A stretch of DNA of 64,000 bases from Micrasema longulum (taxonomy: Eukaryota; Arthropoda; Insecta; Trichoptera; Brachycentridae), in NCBI GenBank assembly GCA_022494885.1, contig JAGVSM010000195.1, positions 124,001 to 188,000 on the forward strand, given 5' to 3'. This document shows, piece after piece, positions 55,501 to 61,409 of the stretch. Position 1 is the first letter of the stretch. Each line of letters begins with the position of its first letter. The notes under the pieces were generated by a model. The model was given only the letters and a program-made list of their open reading frames with translations. It was not told where the DNA came from and did not search any database. Position numbers and translations under genes: made by a program.

Positions 55501-58136
55501 CTTAAAGTAGGGCACACATATCATACATATTGTTATGTGTGTTCTAATAATAACATTGCAAATATATTTAATTTATAAATTGTTTATCACATATGTCTTG
55601 ACCATTATTTTAAATTTTGATGTGATTTTTTCTTCATAAATATTTTTTCCATTTCGTAATACTTTTTAATTGCTTTAAATAAAATTGAATTTTGTGACTT
55701 TGCCTTTTTCCTAAATGGAAGTCTAATTTTGTTCTTTTCTAGTATTGTGATCGTGTTCATGCTGGTTCCGATCAATTTTTTTTCCAAAATTCTGTTTTTT
55801 TATTAGAGTTTATAATTTTATGAACAAATATCATTGTATTGTAAAATATTCTTTGTTTATATGTTAATAATTTCATTTCATTTACCATCGACTTTACCCT
55901 CGTGTATCTGTTTTTTTTTCCAAAATGATTCTAAAGGCTTTATTTTGTAATACAGTTAGTTTATCTATGTTTTCTTTGTTTGATAAAAATAAAATGCTAC
56001 TACTACGTGTGGTTAACGTTTGAATTTTGAATTTAAATACGTAATTGTAAGAGACGATTTTTTTCTTCTTGATTGATACAAATGTTTATAATTAATCTGT
56101 CAATTTTTAGCCATTGTGAATATGTAATTGTTTTTTGACAGACAAACCAGTATGACCCATTTTGGTGTGATTGGCAAATTTTCTAGATTGTTCCAGAGCA
56201 AAATTTATCGAGCGAAGTTGTTTTGTGTTAAAAATAAAATAAAATGGAGTGCCTTTGAGATTTTAGTTAGATATGAACATTTCGAAGAGGGTTGTAAAGA
56301 TGTTGAAGATGACGAGAGGCGTAGAGCCTGATGACGCCGAGAACATCCACTAATGATGACATCACCATCATCAAAATCAATCAAATTGTGCTTGCCAATC
56401 GCCCAATCACTATTAAAAGACTATTGGTAGAGGAAGTTGGTGTCTCATACGGATCGTACGAATCAAACAAAAAGTCATTAAGAAGAGTAAACAGAAAAGT
56501 TTGACTAGGTTCTAAGCTTATAATTTTGTTAAATTTTCCTCAAATTAATTGATTGATAAATTCTAAAGACACATTCACATTTCAATCTCATACATATTTC
56601 TGGCCGAGTTTCTAAATTTACCAGCAATAAATATGAAGCAGGATGTTTTGAAAACCCCAGTCCCATGGAACCAACACTTCTGTTTTCAGACTGGTGTGGC
56701 GATCATTAAGTGCTTCCCTCTGGCCGGGTGCCCTAGGCCGAGCCGTGTTGCAGAGAAGGAGAGACAGGAAAGCGGCCCGCCTTCCCCTCACTGCTATCTA
56801 CCACAATGCTTCTCACTCCACGCATATATACAGGTATATTTACCATGCTCGTTTTCAATATATGGCACATGTACACATTTTTATTTATTTATTAAAATTT
56901 TTGTACATATTGTTAATTATTGTACACTAGTGCCGAATGGCAGTTTCTTCCAACCAACCATTAAAATAAAAGTTTTGTTTTTATAATTAAAGTTGCAAAA
57001 CACATTTAAAAGAAAATAAAAATAAAAAAGCCAAGGATATACAAAAATATAAATAATTGTATTTGTACATAAATTATCTTAAATCAATACTATAACACAA
57101 TGGGAAAAATTAATAAAGAGGAAAGAGGAAAGGGGGAGAGATTAAGGAAGAGAAAGGAGATGTTTCTTCAGACGTGATTTAAACAGGGATACTGTTGTAA
57201 CATTTTTGATCACCATTGGTATAGTGGATGGGATATGATTCCACAGTCGAGCCGCATGGCCACTATATGAGTTAGAGAAGAAAGAGGAATTATGGATGGG
57301 TATTAAGAGGGTGCTTTGAGAACTAGATAGAAGAGGTAAACCATGAATTGATAAGCGTTGAAATTTTTCACGCAGGTATATAGGAGCGTTAGGACTGTGA
57401 AGTATAGTAAACAGAAGTGAGAGGGAGTGATAGTCTCTCCGCTGTCTAATTTTGTGCCATTTCAGTTGCCTACGATGTATTCTGAATTCGTTAAAGTATA
57501 TTGAGTTGCTCACAGCTTAAATCAGTCCTGGAAACATCTGCATAATCTAGAATAGGTAGTGGTAATGCTTGTACGAGTGAGCATTTAATATTAATTGGTA
57601 AAAAAAATTGCATTCGTATTTTTCCTATGGTGAGATCACAACGATGAAATATGATTTTTCTCAAGCCTGGCTATTTTGTGTTGTAATGAGGAAGTTCAAT
57701 GCTATGGGAAATTGGATGTAAAAAATGTTTTCTTACACGCGGTAAAAATTAGAGCATTTCTTTGTACGGCGAAGTTTCTCAAAAACATAATAAAAATAAC
57801 ATCACAAATTCTTAAAAATCAATCAATGATAGAGTGTTGCGGTAGATTTCCGGTTTCCGGGAAGCCAACTCACCAATCAGTAGAACTCTCCGACTGGAAC
57901 TTCAGGTGGACCAATTAAAAAATTACGAAACTTTAAAAAATCATTGCGCTGATAATATGATACATAAAAATAAAATAAAATCTGTAATGTGTGTGTGGCT
58001 TAAGATTAAATTATAAAATTTTCTGTTAACTTTCCAATAAAAAAAGTGTTATGGTATTGATTTAAAACAATATTTTTCCAGACCAACAGCGGAAGATACA
58101 ACAAGAAAGCGCCCAACTCTAACAGCGATAGGATAG
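28318..58136 (+). CDS. ATP10: P4-ATPase, ATP10 (class 5) phospholipid flippase, 13 exons, N-terminus missing
   Basis: Joined exons: 28318-28522, 40173-40365, 40971-41124, 43429-43588, 45330-46816, 46907-47144, 48793-48883, 49765-49916, 52863-52986, 54115-54377, 55054-55241, 56690-56833, 58082-58136. All introns are GT-AG and all phases agree, giving 1150 residues plus stop. Window residue numbers: DGES 51-54, PLSL in M4 241-244, phosphorylated Asp in DKTGT 294, KGAD 575-578, TGDK 694-697, GDGAND 826-831. P4-ATPases use ATP to move phospholipids to the cytoplasmic leaflet, normally with a CDC50 partner. The sequence around the phosphorylation site ([10 protein letters not shown], then [16 protein letters not shown]) points to the ATP10A/B/D class; Drosophila CG33298 belongs here. 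The first roughly 150 residues (M1-M2) were not found and probably lie upstream of the window. Family call is firm; exact orthology and the last two exons are less sure. Confidence 0.95.
28632..28770. repeat. 35-bp tandem repeat, about four copies
   Basis: GGAATGGAATTATTTTGCGA plus AATTAAATGATGACAA repeats with a 35-bp period (GGAATG at 28654, 28689, 28724, 28759). It starts about 110 bp inside the large ATP10 intron. Confidence 0.85.
28771..29715. other. No gene recognised
   Basis: AACGTTTGCCTAGTAAAA and its near complement (29220-29270) form a small inverted repeat. A 60-codon minus frame (29319-29501) has no known domain. Confidence 0.35.
29960..30230 (+). mobile_element. LINE RT C-terminal fragment
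   Basis: Encodes [20 protein letters not shown], then [13 protein letters not shown] and [20 protein letters not shown], an RTE-type end. Lies inside the hAT-like element. Confidence 0.7.
30292..30480. repeat. TATG/TACA microsatellite
   Basis: Degenerate TATG/TGTA repeats; probably a LINE 3' tail. The 60-codon frame on minus is low complexity. Confidence 0.7.
31500..31755 (-). repeat. Inverted copy of the 7.4-kb repeat
   Basis: GCTTACTTCTTGGCATGAAC, ATTTATTGATATCGTTTTA and TTCCACTCGTCCATGAGCTT are the reverse complement of 7436-7570. A second unit (TTCCAACCGTCCATACGC) lies at 31726-31744. Confidence 0.7.
31760..32439. other. No gene recognised
   Basis: Mixed composition at 32030-32270, open in two plus frames; no family identified. 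Confidence 0.3.
32440..32566 (-). mobile_element. SINE family C, reverse orientation
   Basis: GGCCATTTTCAACGAGTTGT at the tail, B-box region GGATTCGAACC and head ending GGACCACAACCCGAT. Confidence 0.75.
32610..33000. mobile_element. GGCC MITE remnant interrupted by a foldback
   Basis: Parts 32610-32712 and 32964-33000 match 53590-53683 (CCGACGAAGATACTTA; GAAGATAACTCTGTTAACTT). GAAGATAACTCT is present at both 32701-32712 and 32964-32975. Confidence 0.7.
32713..32963. mobile_element. Hammerhead-derived inverted foldback with 12-bp TSD
   Basis: Two inverted copies of CTTGACAAAGAAGCTTGTTT plus GCTTTGAAACCG face away from a short spacer at about 32810-32828. Each continues into GGTGAAAAATAAAAATTAG and then TTAAAAACAAAGTT. 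GAAACCGGTC keeps the palindromic stem III, but the core CTGATGA has become CTTGACA. Flanked by GAAGATAACTCT on both sides. Confidence 0.7.
33060..33360. other. GC-rich island in an ATP10 intron
   Basis: About 300 bp of clearly higher GC content, with a 75-codon plus frame (33128-33355) rich in G, R and S. No family recognised. Confidence 0.35.
33535..33795 (-). mobile_element. LINE RT C-terminal fragment (RTE-like)
   Basis: Minus strand encodes [20 protein letters not shown], then [20 protein letters not shown] in another frame. A related upstream piece (KEMEMR and [10 protein letters not shown] text) lies at 34495-34660 on the same strand, so both may be one decayed copy. Confidence 0.7.
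33800..35270. other. AT-rich DNA with one LINE piece
   Basis: The LINE fragment at 34495-34660 (minus) reads VVEGVESFK, stop, [18 protein letters not shown]. Otherwise no gene. TTTATTTATTTA-type low complexity occurs at 34985-35080. Confidence 0.45.
35275..35830. repeat. Two family X copies in inverted orientation
   Basis: 35275-35480 (minus) and 35548-35830 (plus) are inverted copies, both with AGAGATGAAGAACATTTTAG or its complement at their outer ends. They can fold on each other over about 200 bp. Confidence 0.8.
35831..37343. other. AT-rich DNA, no gene recognised
   Basis: Contains a hammerhead-like remnant at about 36078-36125 (minus): GGCAATGCTGCAATGCTGCC followed by CGAAACGTC. Otherwise low-complexity. 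Confidence 0.4.
37344..37595 (+). mobile_element. SINE family A copy
   Basis: GTCGGCCTCGTGGTGTAGTG head, B box GGTTCGATTTCC, AATATTTCATAGTACCTGG, GACTGATCATCTTAC-like body, GGTGCGGAAAGG end. Confidence 0.87.
37728..38140. repeat. MITE M1 copy with TGACGTCA
   Basis: Left ACCAATGAGGAAGTTCAGTG, right inverted GGGCTGAAGTTCCTCATTA. TGACGTCA at 37872-37879. Internal CGCGCGCAAGAAAACATTG is the reverse complement of the ACGCGCGGTA side of other copies. Confidence 0.75.
38290..38830 (-). mobile_element. Diverged LINE family A relative
   Basis: Matches family A in order on the minus strand ([15 protein letters not shown], [24 protein letters not shown] text), but with many stops. An older copy. Confidence 0.6.
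39296..39556 (-). mobile_element. SINE family A, reverse orientation, TSD TGACGTCA
   Basis: Starts with (ATC)n tail and ends GCGGCGAGGCCGAC. TGACGTCA lies at 39288-39295 and 39561-39568. Confidence 0.87.
39584..39780 (+). mobile_element. SINE family B, best copy
   Basis: Head GGCGGCCTCCGTGGTGTAGT, B box GGTTCGATTCC (39639-39649), body to CTGTTGTGGTGC, tail (AAATG)n to 39780. Head-to-head with the family A SINE, heads about 27 bp apart. Confidence 0.88.
40173..40365 (+). CDS. ATP10: ATP10 exon: actuator domain, second part
   Basis: It starts in phase 0 after ttttttttag and ends in phase 1 at donor GTAAAT. It encodes residues 69-132, including [36 protein letters not shown] and the end VVYAG. 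This is the conserved P4 stretch leading from the A domain to M3. The intron before it is 11.65 kb, the longest in the gene. Confidence 0.95.
40735..40860 (+). mobile_element. Short LINE fragment in an ATP10 intron
   Basis: ACCGTCATCAAATGGAGGTG and ACTGTGGATGCCTTCTAAG resemble 62965-63035 and the complement of 33560. Only the 3' end remains. Confidence 0.5.
40971..41124 (+). CDS. ATP10: ATP10 exon: M3 segment
   Basis: Phase 1 in, phase 2 out (donor GTTTGT). It begins [10 protein letters not shown], the conserved P4 entry to M3, and carries the hydrophobic run [19 protein letters not shown], then KLWLDR. The preceding intron is only 605 bp and holds a short LINE piece. Confidence 0.93.
41230..41660 (+). 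pseudogene. Internally deleted mariner-type transposase (DUF4817-like)
   Basis: N-terminal helix-turn-helix region [20 protein letters not shown] is in frame up to LLCDKFGDN. It then jumps to the C-terminal catalytic text [20 protein letters not shown] with stops, followed by [19 protein letters not shown] debris. Compared with the family, the central two thirds are missing. Lies in the ATP10 intron 41125-43428. Confidence 0.7.
41706..41994. mobile_element. pogo/Tigger-like MITE, 289 bp
   Basis: Ends CAGTAAAATTCTAACTATCC and, inverted, CAGCAGAACTCCGTTTATCC, flanked by TA on both sides (41704-41705, 41995-41996). GGATAA.TG...GTTATC.GG text is typical of this superfamily. No ORF. Confidence 0.75.
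42235..43275 (-). repeat. Family X copy split by a large insertion
   Basis: Parts at 42235-42300 (AGAGGAGAATACGGAAGTCT) and 43190-43275 (ATCTGTCATTGGTTGGTTTA) are contiguous in other copies. The about 890 bp between includes the hammerhead-like repeat at 42825-42990. Confidence 0.5.
42825..42990 (+). mobile_element. Hammerhead-like repeat, uninterrupted copy
   Basis: ACCAGTCTTGAAGATGCCTA then CTTAGGCGAAAGCACTCGTT and GGTC. Stem II GCCT/AGGC is perfect before GAAA; ACCA/TGGT closes stem I. The core has one extra T (CTTGAAGA). Same family as 17160-17585. Confidence 0.55.
43429..43588 (+). CDS. ATP10: ATP10 exon: M3-M4 loop and start of M4
   Basis: Phase 2 in, phase 0 out (donor GTACGT). It encodes a proline- and alanine-rich extracytoplasmic loop ([20 protein letters not shown] and following), then [19 protein letters not shown] and the first M4 residues IIILQ. 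It is GC-rich compared with its AT-rich flanks, which helps fix the boundaries. Confidence 0.92.
43655..43805 (+). mobile_element. SINE family B, diverged
   Basis: GGCACCCCTTTAGTGCGATG head, B box GGTTTGATTCC, TGATTTTTCTCAAATTGAGT. Immediately downstream of the M3-M4 exon donor. Confidence 0.65.
44641..44806 (-). mobile_element. SINE family B, reverse
   Basis: CACCACAACAGGCCAGGAGG at one end, CCACGGAGGCCGCC at the other; poly-T precedes it. Confidence 0.87.
44998..45180 (+). mobile_element. SINE family A, partial
   Basis: TCCGCCTCGTTGTGTAGTGG head and B box GGTTCGATTCC; the body is truncated. Ends about 150 bp before the large ATP10 exon. Confidence 0.75.
45330..46816 (+). CDS. ATP10: ATP10 exon: M4, phosphorylation site and nucleotide-binding domain
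   Basis: The largest exon, 1487 nt, phase 0 in and phase 2 out. It starts [19 protein letters not shown] stands where most P4-ATPases have PISL. The catalytic Asp codon is 45498-45500 in [11 protein letters not shown] variable serine/proline-rich insert (about 45890-46000) precedes the N-domain signature [18 protein letters not shown] is at 46341-46352 and [13 protein letters not shown] starts at 46698. The donor is taken as GTTAGT at 46817, which splices to give [10 protein letters not shown]. Confidence 0.96.
46817..46906 (+). other. 90-bp in-frame, stop-free intron of ATP10
   Basis: Donor GTTAGT, acceptor ttcttctag. Length is divisible by three and the reading frame stays open through it. 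Retention would insert 30 mainly hydrophobic residues into the P domain between IK and CYLDS, where the family has none, so this is read as an intron. Confidence 0.8.
46907..47144 (+). CDS. ATP10: ATP10 exon: P domain
   Basis: Starts in phase 2 after ttcttctag and ends in phase 0 at donor GTAATT. It encodes [16 protein letters not shown], then [14 protein letters not shown] and [32 protein letters not shown] is a hallmark of P4 P domains. The intron before it is only 90 bp and contains no stop in frame. Confidence 0.95.
47380..47520. repeat. Minisatellite, about 23-bp unit
   Basis: GTAGTAAAAACATAGTAAAA units repeat five to six times in the ATP10 intron 47145-48792. The long minus-strand frame here is an artefact of the repeat. 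Confidence 0.8.
48310..48605 (-). mobile_element. LINE RT C-terminal remnant in an ATP10 intron
   Basis: Minus strand reads [30 protein letters not shown] and [15 protein letters not shown], stop at 48428-48430. F.GV..YN.LP.E.K....I..FK..LKK is the standard RT C-terminus. About 58 codons open. Confidence 0.7.
48793..48883 (+). CDS. ATP10: ATP10 exon: GDGANDV hinge motif
   Basis: A 91-nt exon, phase 0 in and phase 1 out (donor GTGATT). It encodes [20 protein letters not shown] and [17 protein letters not shown] (48832-48849) is the invariant Mg-binding P-domain motif of P-type ATPases. Confidence 0.95.
49200..49420 (+). mobile_element. LINE RT C-terminal fragment
   Basis: [40 protein letters not shown], then stop and a frameshift to [25 protein letters not shown] family C copy follows directly. 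Confidence 0.75.
49422..49557 (+). mobile_element. SINE family C copy, 5'-truncated
   Basis: GTGGCTAGTGTTGCGGACTC, GGTTCGAACCCCACTCTACC and AACTCGTTGAAAATGGCC. The first bases of the head are missing. Confidence 0.72.
49765..49916 (+). CDS. ATP10: ATP10 exon: end of P domain into M5
   Basis: Phase 1 in, phase 0 out (donor GTAAGT). It encodes [20 protein letters not shown], then [20 protein letters not shown] and YKNA. The VHGHW.Y.R...MI.YFFYKN pattern is diagnostic of P4-ATPases just before and within M5. Confidence 0.95.
50215..50800 (+). mobile_element. LINE 3' end (same family as 57.1 kb)
   Basis: CCTAACGCTCCTATATACCT, TGCGGCTCGACTGTGGAATC and AAATCACGTCTGAAGAAACA match the minus-strand copy at 56850-57540. 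The 3' end includes GGTTGGTTGGAAGAAATTGC. Lies in the ATP10 intron 49917-52862. Confidence 0.8.
51140..51330 (+). mobile_element. SINE family A, diverged
   Basis: GGGTTTGATTTCCAGCA B box, ACACAAAATATTGCAAC, AATATTTCATAGTC and GTGCGGGGAGAGATCGA. Confidence 0.6.
51527..51790. repeat. MITE M1 copy
   Basis: GCAATGAGGATGTTCAGTGC, AAAAAATGTTTTCTTATG, GTGACGTCGCTGCGGAGTAA and GATGATAATACGATGCATAA. A right-end fragment may be the TTCCTCATT at 52618. Confidence 0.7.
51795..52330 (-). mobile_element. LINE-like 3' block with GT tract
   Basis: First part matches 19482-19690; the second (52245-52330) resembles 4000-4060 and 11170-11250. No open RT. Function as a retroelement 3' end is inferred. Confidence 0.5.
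52863..52986 (+). CDS. ATP10: ATP10 exon: M5-M6
   Basis: Acceptor cttccag; phase 0 in, phase 1 out (donor GTAAAT). It encodes [40 protein letters not shown] and IG. FWFQ.FCG.SA and YNL.FTSLPP are conserved in ATP10-type M5-M6. Confidence 0.95.
53060..53190 (-). mobile_element. Highly diverged LINE family A end
   Basis: CTGCCGCAACTCCATTTCCC, CGTAGGATGAAACAGAGAGG and ACGCCACA mirror the family A 3' end. Just inside the ATP10 intron. Confidence 0.55.
53212..53433 (+). mobile_element. SINE family A copy
   Basis: GTTGTGGTCTAGTGCCTAC head, GGGTTCGATTC B box, CTGATCATCTTACCTTTATG body; truncated near CACCATTAATG. Confidence 0.8.
53466..53683. mobile_element. GGCC MITE, complete copy
   Basis: Ends GGGCCTCGATTACGATGGGA and, inverted, GGGCCCCGATTACAGTGGGG, followed inward by AGTTAACA. 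218 bp, in the ATP10 intron 52987-54114. Confidence 0.8.
53830..54080. repeat. MITE M1 right-half copy
   Basis: AAAAAATCCTAGCGATGATA, ATACATAATAATACAATTG and AACCAATGAACTTTCTCATT resemble the inner and right ends of other M1 copies. Confidence 0.55.
54115..54377 (+). CDS. ATP10: ATP10 exon: M6-M7 loop, M7 and M8
   Basis: Acceptor tcttcag; phase 1 in, phase 0 out (donor GTCAGT). It encodes [18 protein letters not shown], then [20 protein letters not shown] and two hydrophobic segments, ending HVAIETRSW. The exon is strikingly GC-rich, especially at third positions, compared with its surroundings. Confidence 0.94.
54420..54797 (+). mobile_element. LINE C-terminal ORF fragment
   Basis: 118 codons open; [20 protein letters not shown] and [20 protein letters not shown] match the tail seen in many insect non-LTR elements (ERV..Y.P...R, LN.L...DLFH). 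In the ATP10 intron 54378-55053. Confidence 0.6.
54825..54980 (+). mobile_element. RT motif fragment (RTE-like)
   Basis: [19 protein letters not shown] in one frame, then KGVKQGCVM, stop, PWL in another. G.KQGC.MSPWLF is the RT motif B of RTE-type LINEs. Reaches to about 75 bp before the M9-M10 exon. Confidence 0.65.
55054..55241 (+). CDS. ATP10: ATP10 exon: M9-M10
   Basis: Acceptor tttccccag; phase 0 in, phase 2 out (donor GTAAAA). Two hydrophobic segments ([20 protein letters not shown] and [16 protein letters not shown]) flank a lumenal loop with [15 protein letters not shown]. This matches the end of the membrane domain in the ATP10 class. Confidence 0.93.
55470..55990 (-). mobile_element. 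LINE RT C-terminal remnant
   Basis: Minus strand reads [19 protein letters not shown], then [20 protein letters not shown] and [14 protein letters not shown]. Pattern of CR1/L2-like RT tails. In the ATP10 intron 55242-56689. Confidence 0.6.
56128..56475 (+). pseudogene. mariner transposase N-terminal fragment
   Basis: [20 protein letters not shown] then [16 protein letters not shown], stop; in the next frame [20 protein letters not shown] and [24 protein letters not shown]...VEDDER.GRPSTS and the ITIRE-like helix are the mariner DNA-binding region. Frameshifted; catalytic domain absent. Confidence 0.75.
56690..56833 (+). CDS. ATP10: ATP10 exon: cytoplasmic C-terminal tail
   Basis: Acceptor tgttttcag; phase 2 in and out (donor GTATAT). 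It encodes [20 protein letters not shown], then an arginine-rich stretch [14 protein letters not shown]. The position after M10 and the basic composition fit the P4 C-tail. Phase compatibility with both neighbours supports it. Tail sequences vary widely, so it is less certain than the membrane exons. Confidence 0.82.
56850..57540 (-). mobile_element. LINE 3' end with intact C-terminal ORF
   Basis: An open frame of 123 codons (57142-57513): [24 protein letters not shown]-like text ([15 protein letters not shown]), [15 protein letters not shown] and [14 protein letters not shown], stop. R..W..LP...... FK..LK..L is an RT C-terminus. The paralogous copy is at 50215-50800. Its 3' end reaches within 20 bp of the ATP10 donor at 56834. 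Confidence 0.8.
57685..57990. repeat. MITE M1, uninterrupted copy
   Basis: GTAATGAGGAAGTTCAATGC, TTTTCTTACACGCGGTAAAA, GTACGGCGAAGTTTCTC, TTTCCGGTTTCCGGGAAGCC and GATAATATGATACATAAAAA. It ends about 90 bp before the last ATP10 exon. A SINE family B tail fragment adjoins at 57645-57684. Confidence 0.75.
58082..58136 (+). CDS. ATP10: ATP10 terminal exon with stop codon
   Basis: Acceptor tttttccag ends at 58081. The exon completes an arginine codon and encodes [17 protein letters not shown], with TAG stop at 58134-58136. Supported by the matching phase, a good pyrimidine tract and the 3'UTR with polyadenylation signal that follows. The short tail is not conserved enough to confirm by eye. Confidence 0.72.
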
Positions 58137-58695
58137 CAGAACTACTCCACGCAATGGTGCGGTTATAAAGGTTACTTATCCCCTCGGGATCTGCTCGAGA
58201 CACGATAAACGCGTAGTTTCCGCGACTGTTGCGTGAGAACCTGCAGAGTGACTTGTGATGGAGGGGCTTTGTTCCCCGGAGTCAATTTCTAGAAAGTTAT
58301 TTGGACGAACCTCCGGTGTTATTCTGAGGCCATGAAGTGTGAGACGCGACTGTTGTAAATATGCAAGGCACGATAATACCAAATACCGTGCCGTGTAACA
58401 TACCTCGACCCGATTCAAAACGGCTGTGATCTCTGTCCTAGGATTATTAGTTAGTTTTTTTTTACAAATGAATACGAAAAAAGTGTAATTTATTTACAAG
58501 TTGTGTAGAGATAGTAATAAGAACATTGTTAACATTAGTTGATTGCGAGTTGATTGTGTAGAGGAACTCTCTTTGATGATGCAGTAGTCAGCGGGAGGGA
58601 CCAATCTTATTATATCGAATCAATGTGTATTTAATAGTAAATAATCTATTTTTCTAATGCGTATTTTGAAATAAAGTATTTTGATGATGTTGTTT
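58137..58695 (+). other. 3' untranslated region of the ATP10 gene
   Basis: About 535 bases lie between the stop codon and the polyadenylation signal, with no repeat recognised and a higher GC content near the stop. Extent is inferred; transcript data would fix it. Confidence 0.6.
58670..58675 (+). promoter_or_regulatory. Polyadenylation signal AATAAA of the ATP10 gene
   Basis: A canonical AATAAA follows the ATP10 stop codon by 534 bases. A T/G-rich stretch (ttttgatgatgttgtttttt-like, from about 58679) follows, as expected downstream of a cleavage site. Confidence 0.65.
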
Positions 58696-58699
58696 TTAC

Positions 58700-59635
58700 T
58701 ACGCTAAATATGTAGTTAATCAATGGAGTAAACACAAGACTGCTTCAATTCCTAAACAAATCGTAATTTGAATAAGAATTCGGCATTGGTTTAAAAAACT
58801 CCCAAATTTTAATTTCTATTGTTTTATCTACTTATTCGTTAATTTGTTTTTTTTAACACATTCCACTGTGTTTGGTTACCAACTGCCATTAAGTTTTTTT
58901 TTTTAGTTTAAATTAATATAAATTATACTTTTATAAGCTAAGAGGACAAGTAACCTTACTTGTAAAGTTTATTGGTCTTGACAATACATTAGTATCTGTA
59001 GTCGCCTTCATGATTCTGTTGTTCTAAGAACCAGATGCTTCCTAGTTTTATGAAGTTTTTATTTTAAATGAATACTATTTTTGTATTATATCGAGTTAAT
59101 TCTCATTACAAATTCATGACATCTTGAAAAGATCTATTTCTCAATTGCATAGTATTTTGTGAATCTTTATTTCATCATTTTCTTTAATTCTTTCAAAGAG
59201 ATAAATAAATAAAAATATGTTTTTTTTTTCAATTGCTCATTTTCTCAATTTGTGTATTATTAAAATGCTAGTTTTTTTATCGAATTATTTATTAAATTAT
59301 TTTGAATCAGTTTTGCGAATGTGATTTAATTATAATTATTTTTAAAATTCAATATTTCACAATTCGGTATCAGAATTGTAAAACTATTATTAAATTTGTT
59401 ATGTTACGTCTTAAGGAAGTGCTCCTTTCATTATTGAAAAATGCAATGATGATTTTATTTTTATGTTTTGACTTTTTGTTTTCCTAAGGATATTAATAAA
59501 AAATATATTTGATTTTCTTTAGTTATATTTTCTTACAAAATCTCAAATGGTTTCCGACAGCACACATTGGACACAAGTAAGTTGGTATAGTATGCAGGGT
59601 CAAGCTTTTCATTGAATTACTAAGCCATGAAATTG
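58700..59635. other. AT-rich intergenic DNA, no gene recognised
   Basis: No domain-bearing frame, no named repeat. Confidence 0.4.
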
Positions 59636-59741
59636 TATAGTCAACCCTCTTAAAATGTGATTAATTCGTACCGCGTTTTATGGAACCGCTATTAAAAACT
59701 CCAAATTAATACTAATGAGATTATTCATATTATTCGACAGG

Positions 59742-59960
59742 CGTCGTGGCGCAGTTGGTTAGACGGCCGACTGTGAAACTGGCGTCGCGGGTTCGATTCC
59801 CGTCAGTTGTAAGAAAAAAAACCATGAAAGATTTTCTTCTCAATTGGTCTGGGTGTTGTGGTGAATTTTTCACTACCTCCTTTCATATCCCCTCTTTCCC
59901 ACCTGCTGACAAGCCTCTAAAATAGAGGCTTAACGGGTTATTCCCTTTTTAAAAAAAAAA
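59742..59960 (+). mobile_element. SINE family D (tRNA-derived)
   Basis: Head GGCGTCGTGGCGCAGTTGGT, B box GGTTCGATTCC (about 59789-59799), tail CTAAAATAGAGGCTTAACGG and poly-A. The head resembles a tRNA but the anticodon arm is not convincing. Confidence 0.8.
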
Positions 59961-60180
59961 AAAAAAAATCGCGTTATATGGAAATCACGCTAAGCAAATT
60001 TTAGAAATAATGAAATTGTACATAAATAAGACCGATTTTTGTATTACATACATTTAAATTTTACTCTCCTTGAGTGATACATCTAATAAATAAAATTTTA
60101 TACAAATATAATACAAATGGCAATGAATGTTTGTTGTAATTTTACATAAATATTTGAGTGTACGTTTATTAAATATGATA

Positions 60181-61058
60181 CAGTAAAACCTCGTTTTTAC
60201 GTCCCTCAATTTTACGTTTTTCCGCTTTTTACGCCGAAATATTTAGGTCCCAATTTTTTCCATACATTCTCATTCAAATATCCCCCCAATTAATGTTTTT
60301 TACGTTCATAACCCCAGTTTACGTTTAAAAAAATTTGAAACTCTTTCGATCTGTCAAAAGACACTGAGCCGCGCGCCGCCGTGTTTGCCCAAAATGGTGA
60401 ATATAATCATGATAAATAAAAAAATGGTGTAAATTGTTGTCTCAAACTAAATTCAAAGTAGATTCAGTTTAACTGACCATTTTGTGCAAGTGTCTATTTT
60501 GACATTTTACTAAATTGTGACATGCGGTTGACGCATGTTTAGGAAGAAAAAAGTCTTTACATCAATAATTACGATGCAGAAAGTTTAAAAACTTGGCAAT
60601 AGAAATATTATTTGAAGTTATAAACATAATTTGGAAAGAAGATTATTTAAACAGTTATCATTAAAGTGTGAAACAGTTTTGTCGCGATGTAAATGACAGT
60701 TGAAATTCTGTGGTGCCATACTAAAAAAGTGATGCAAAATTTCACAATATTTAGGGAAAAAATCATTGTATATATTTTATGCAAATTCAAATTTTTATTT
60801 TCGTGTTTTTAAGTTAAGTACCTATGTAAAATAATTTAAACATGTTTTGTTAAATTCAATTAAAAAAACACATTCTAGTATTGATTGAAAAATGCAAAAT
60901 ATTTTTAATGAAATCATAAGTAAATATTAATAATCCCCCCCAATTATGACCGCTTTTACAATTTTTCTGCAGTTTTTTATTTCCTCACTTTAGCGTTTTC
61001 CTCAGTTTAACACTTTTTTTGCTGCTCCCTTGAAAAACGTAAAACAGAGGTTTTACTG
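60181..61058. mobile_element. pogo/Tigger-like element, 878 bp, TA target
   Basis: CAGTAAAACCTCGTTTTTAC and, inverted, CAGTAAAACCTCTGTTTTAC, flanked by TA at 60179-60180 and 61059-61060. No transposase frame; GACATGCGGTTGACGCATGT is an internal hairpin. Confidence 0.82.
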
Positions 61059-61409
61059 TACATACATATTTCATATAATACAATTATAAAGTAAAAAAAA
61101 TGTTTCCTACAAAAAAACTTAATTTAATACATGTCATTATTACTGTCATATATTATCGGCCTAACCCTTTTTTTTCTAACTGGCCTAAAATCCTATTCAC
61201 TTTCCAAATTTTTATCTTGGTTTTCAAAAGTAGTTATATTTTGTAATTCTGCTAAAACCTCTTTATATGAAGCAATAGATAAAATTTTCAAGTCGTTATG
61301 TTGTGTTGTACAAAAAATGCATTATATGGAAACCCTATTAAAGGAGGGTTGTTTGCAATTTTCATTTTGCATTATATGGAAACCGCGTTATAGGAGGGTT
61401 GACTGTGCT

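Larger units (their letters stand above)
59638..61405. mobile_element. pogo-like DNA element with two nested insertions
   Basis: Left TAGTCAACCCTCTTAAAATG and, inverted from the right, CAGTCAACCCTCCTATAACG. Inner ends share CGCGTTTTATGGAACCG / CGCGGTTTCCATATAATGC. TA flanks the left end; the right flank is TG. ATTATATGGAAACC is repeated at 61320 and 61370. It contains a SINE at 59742-59960 and another element at 60181-61058. Confidence 0.7.
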
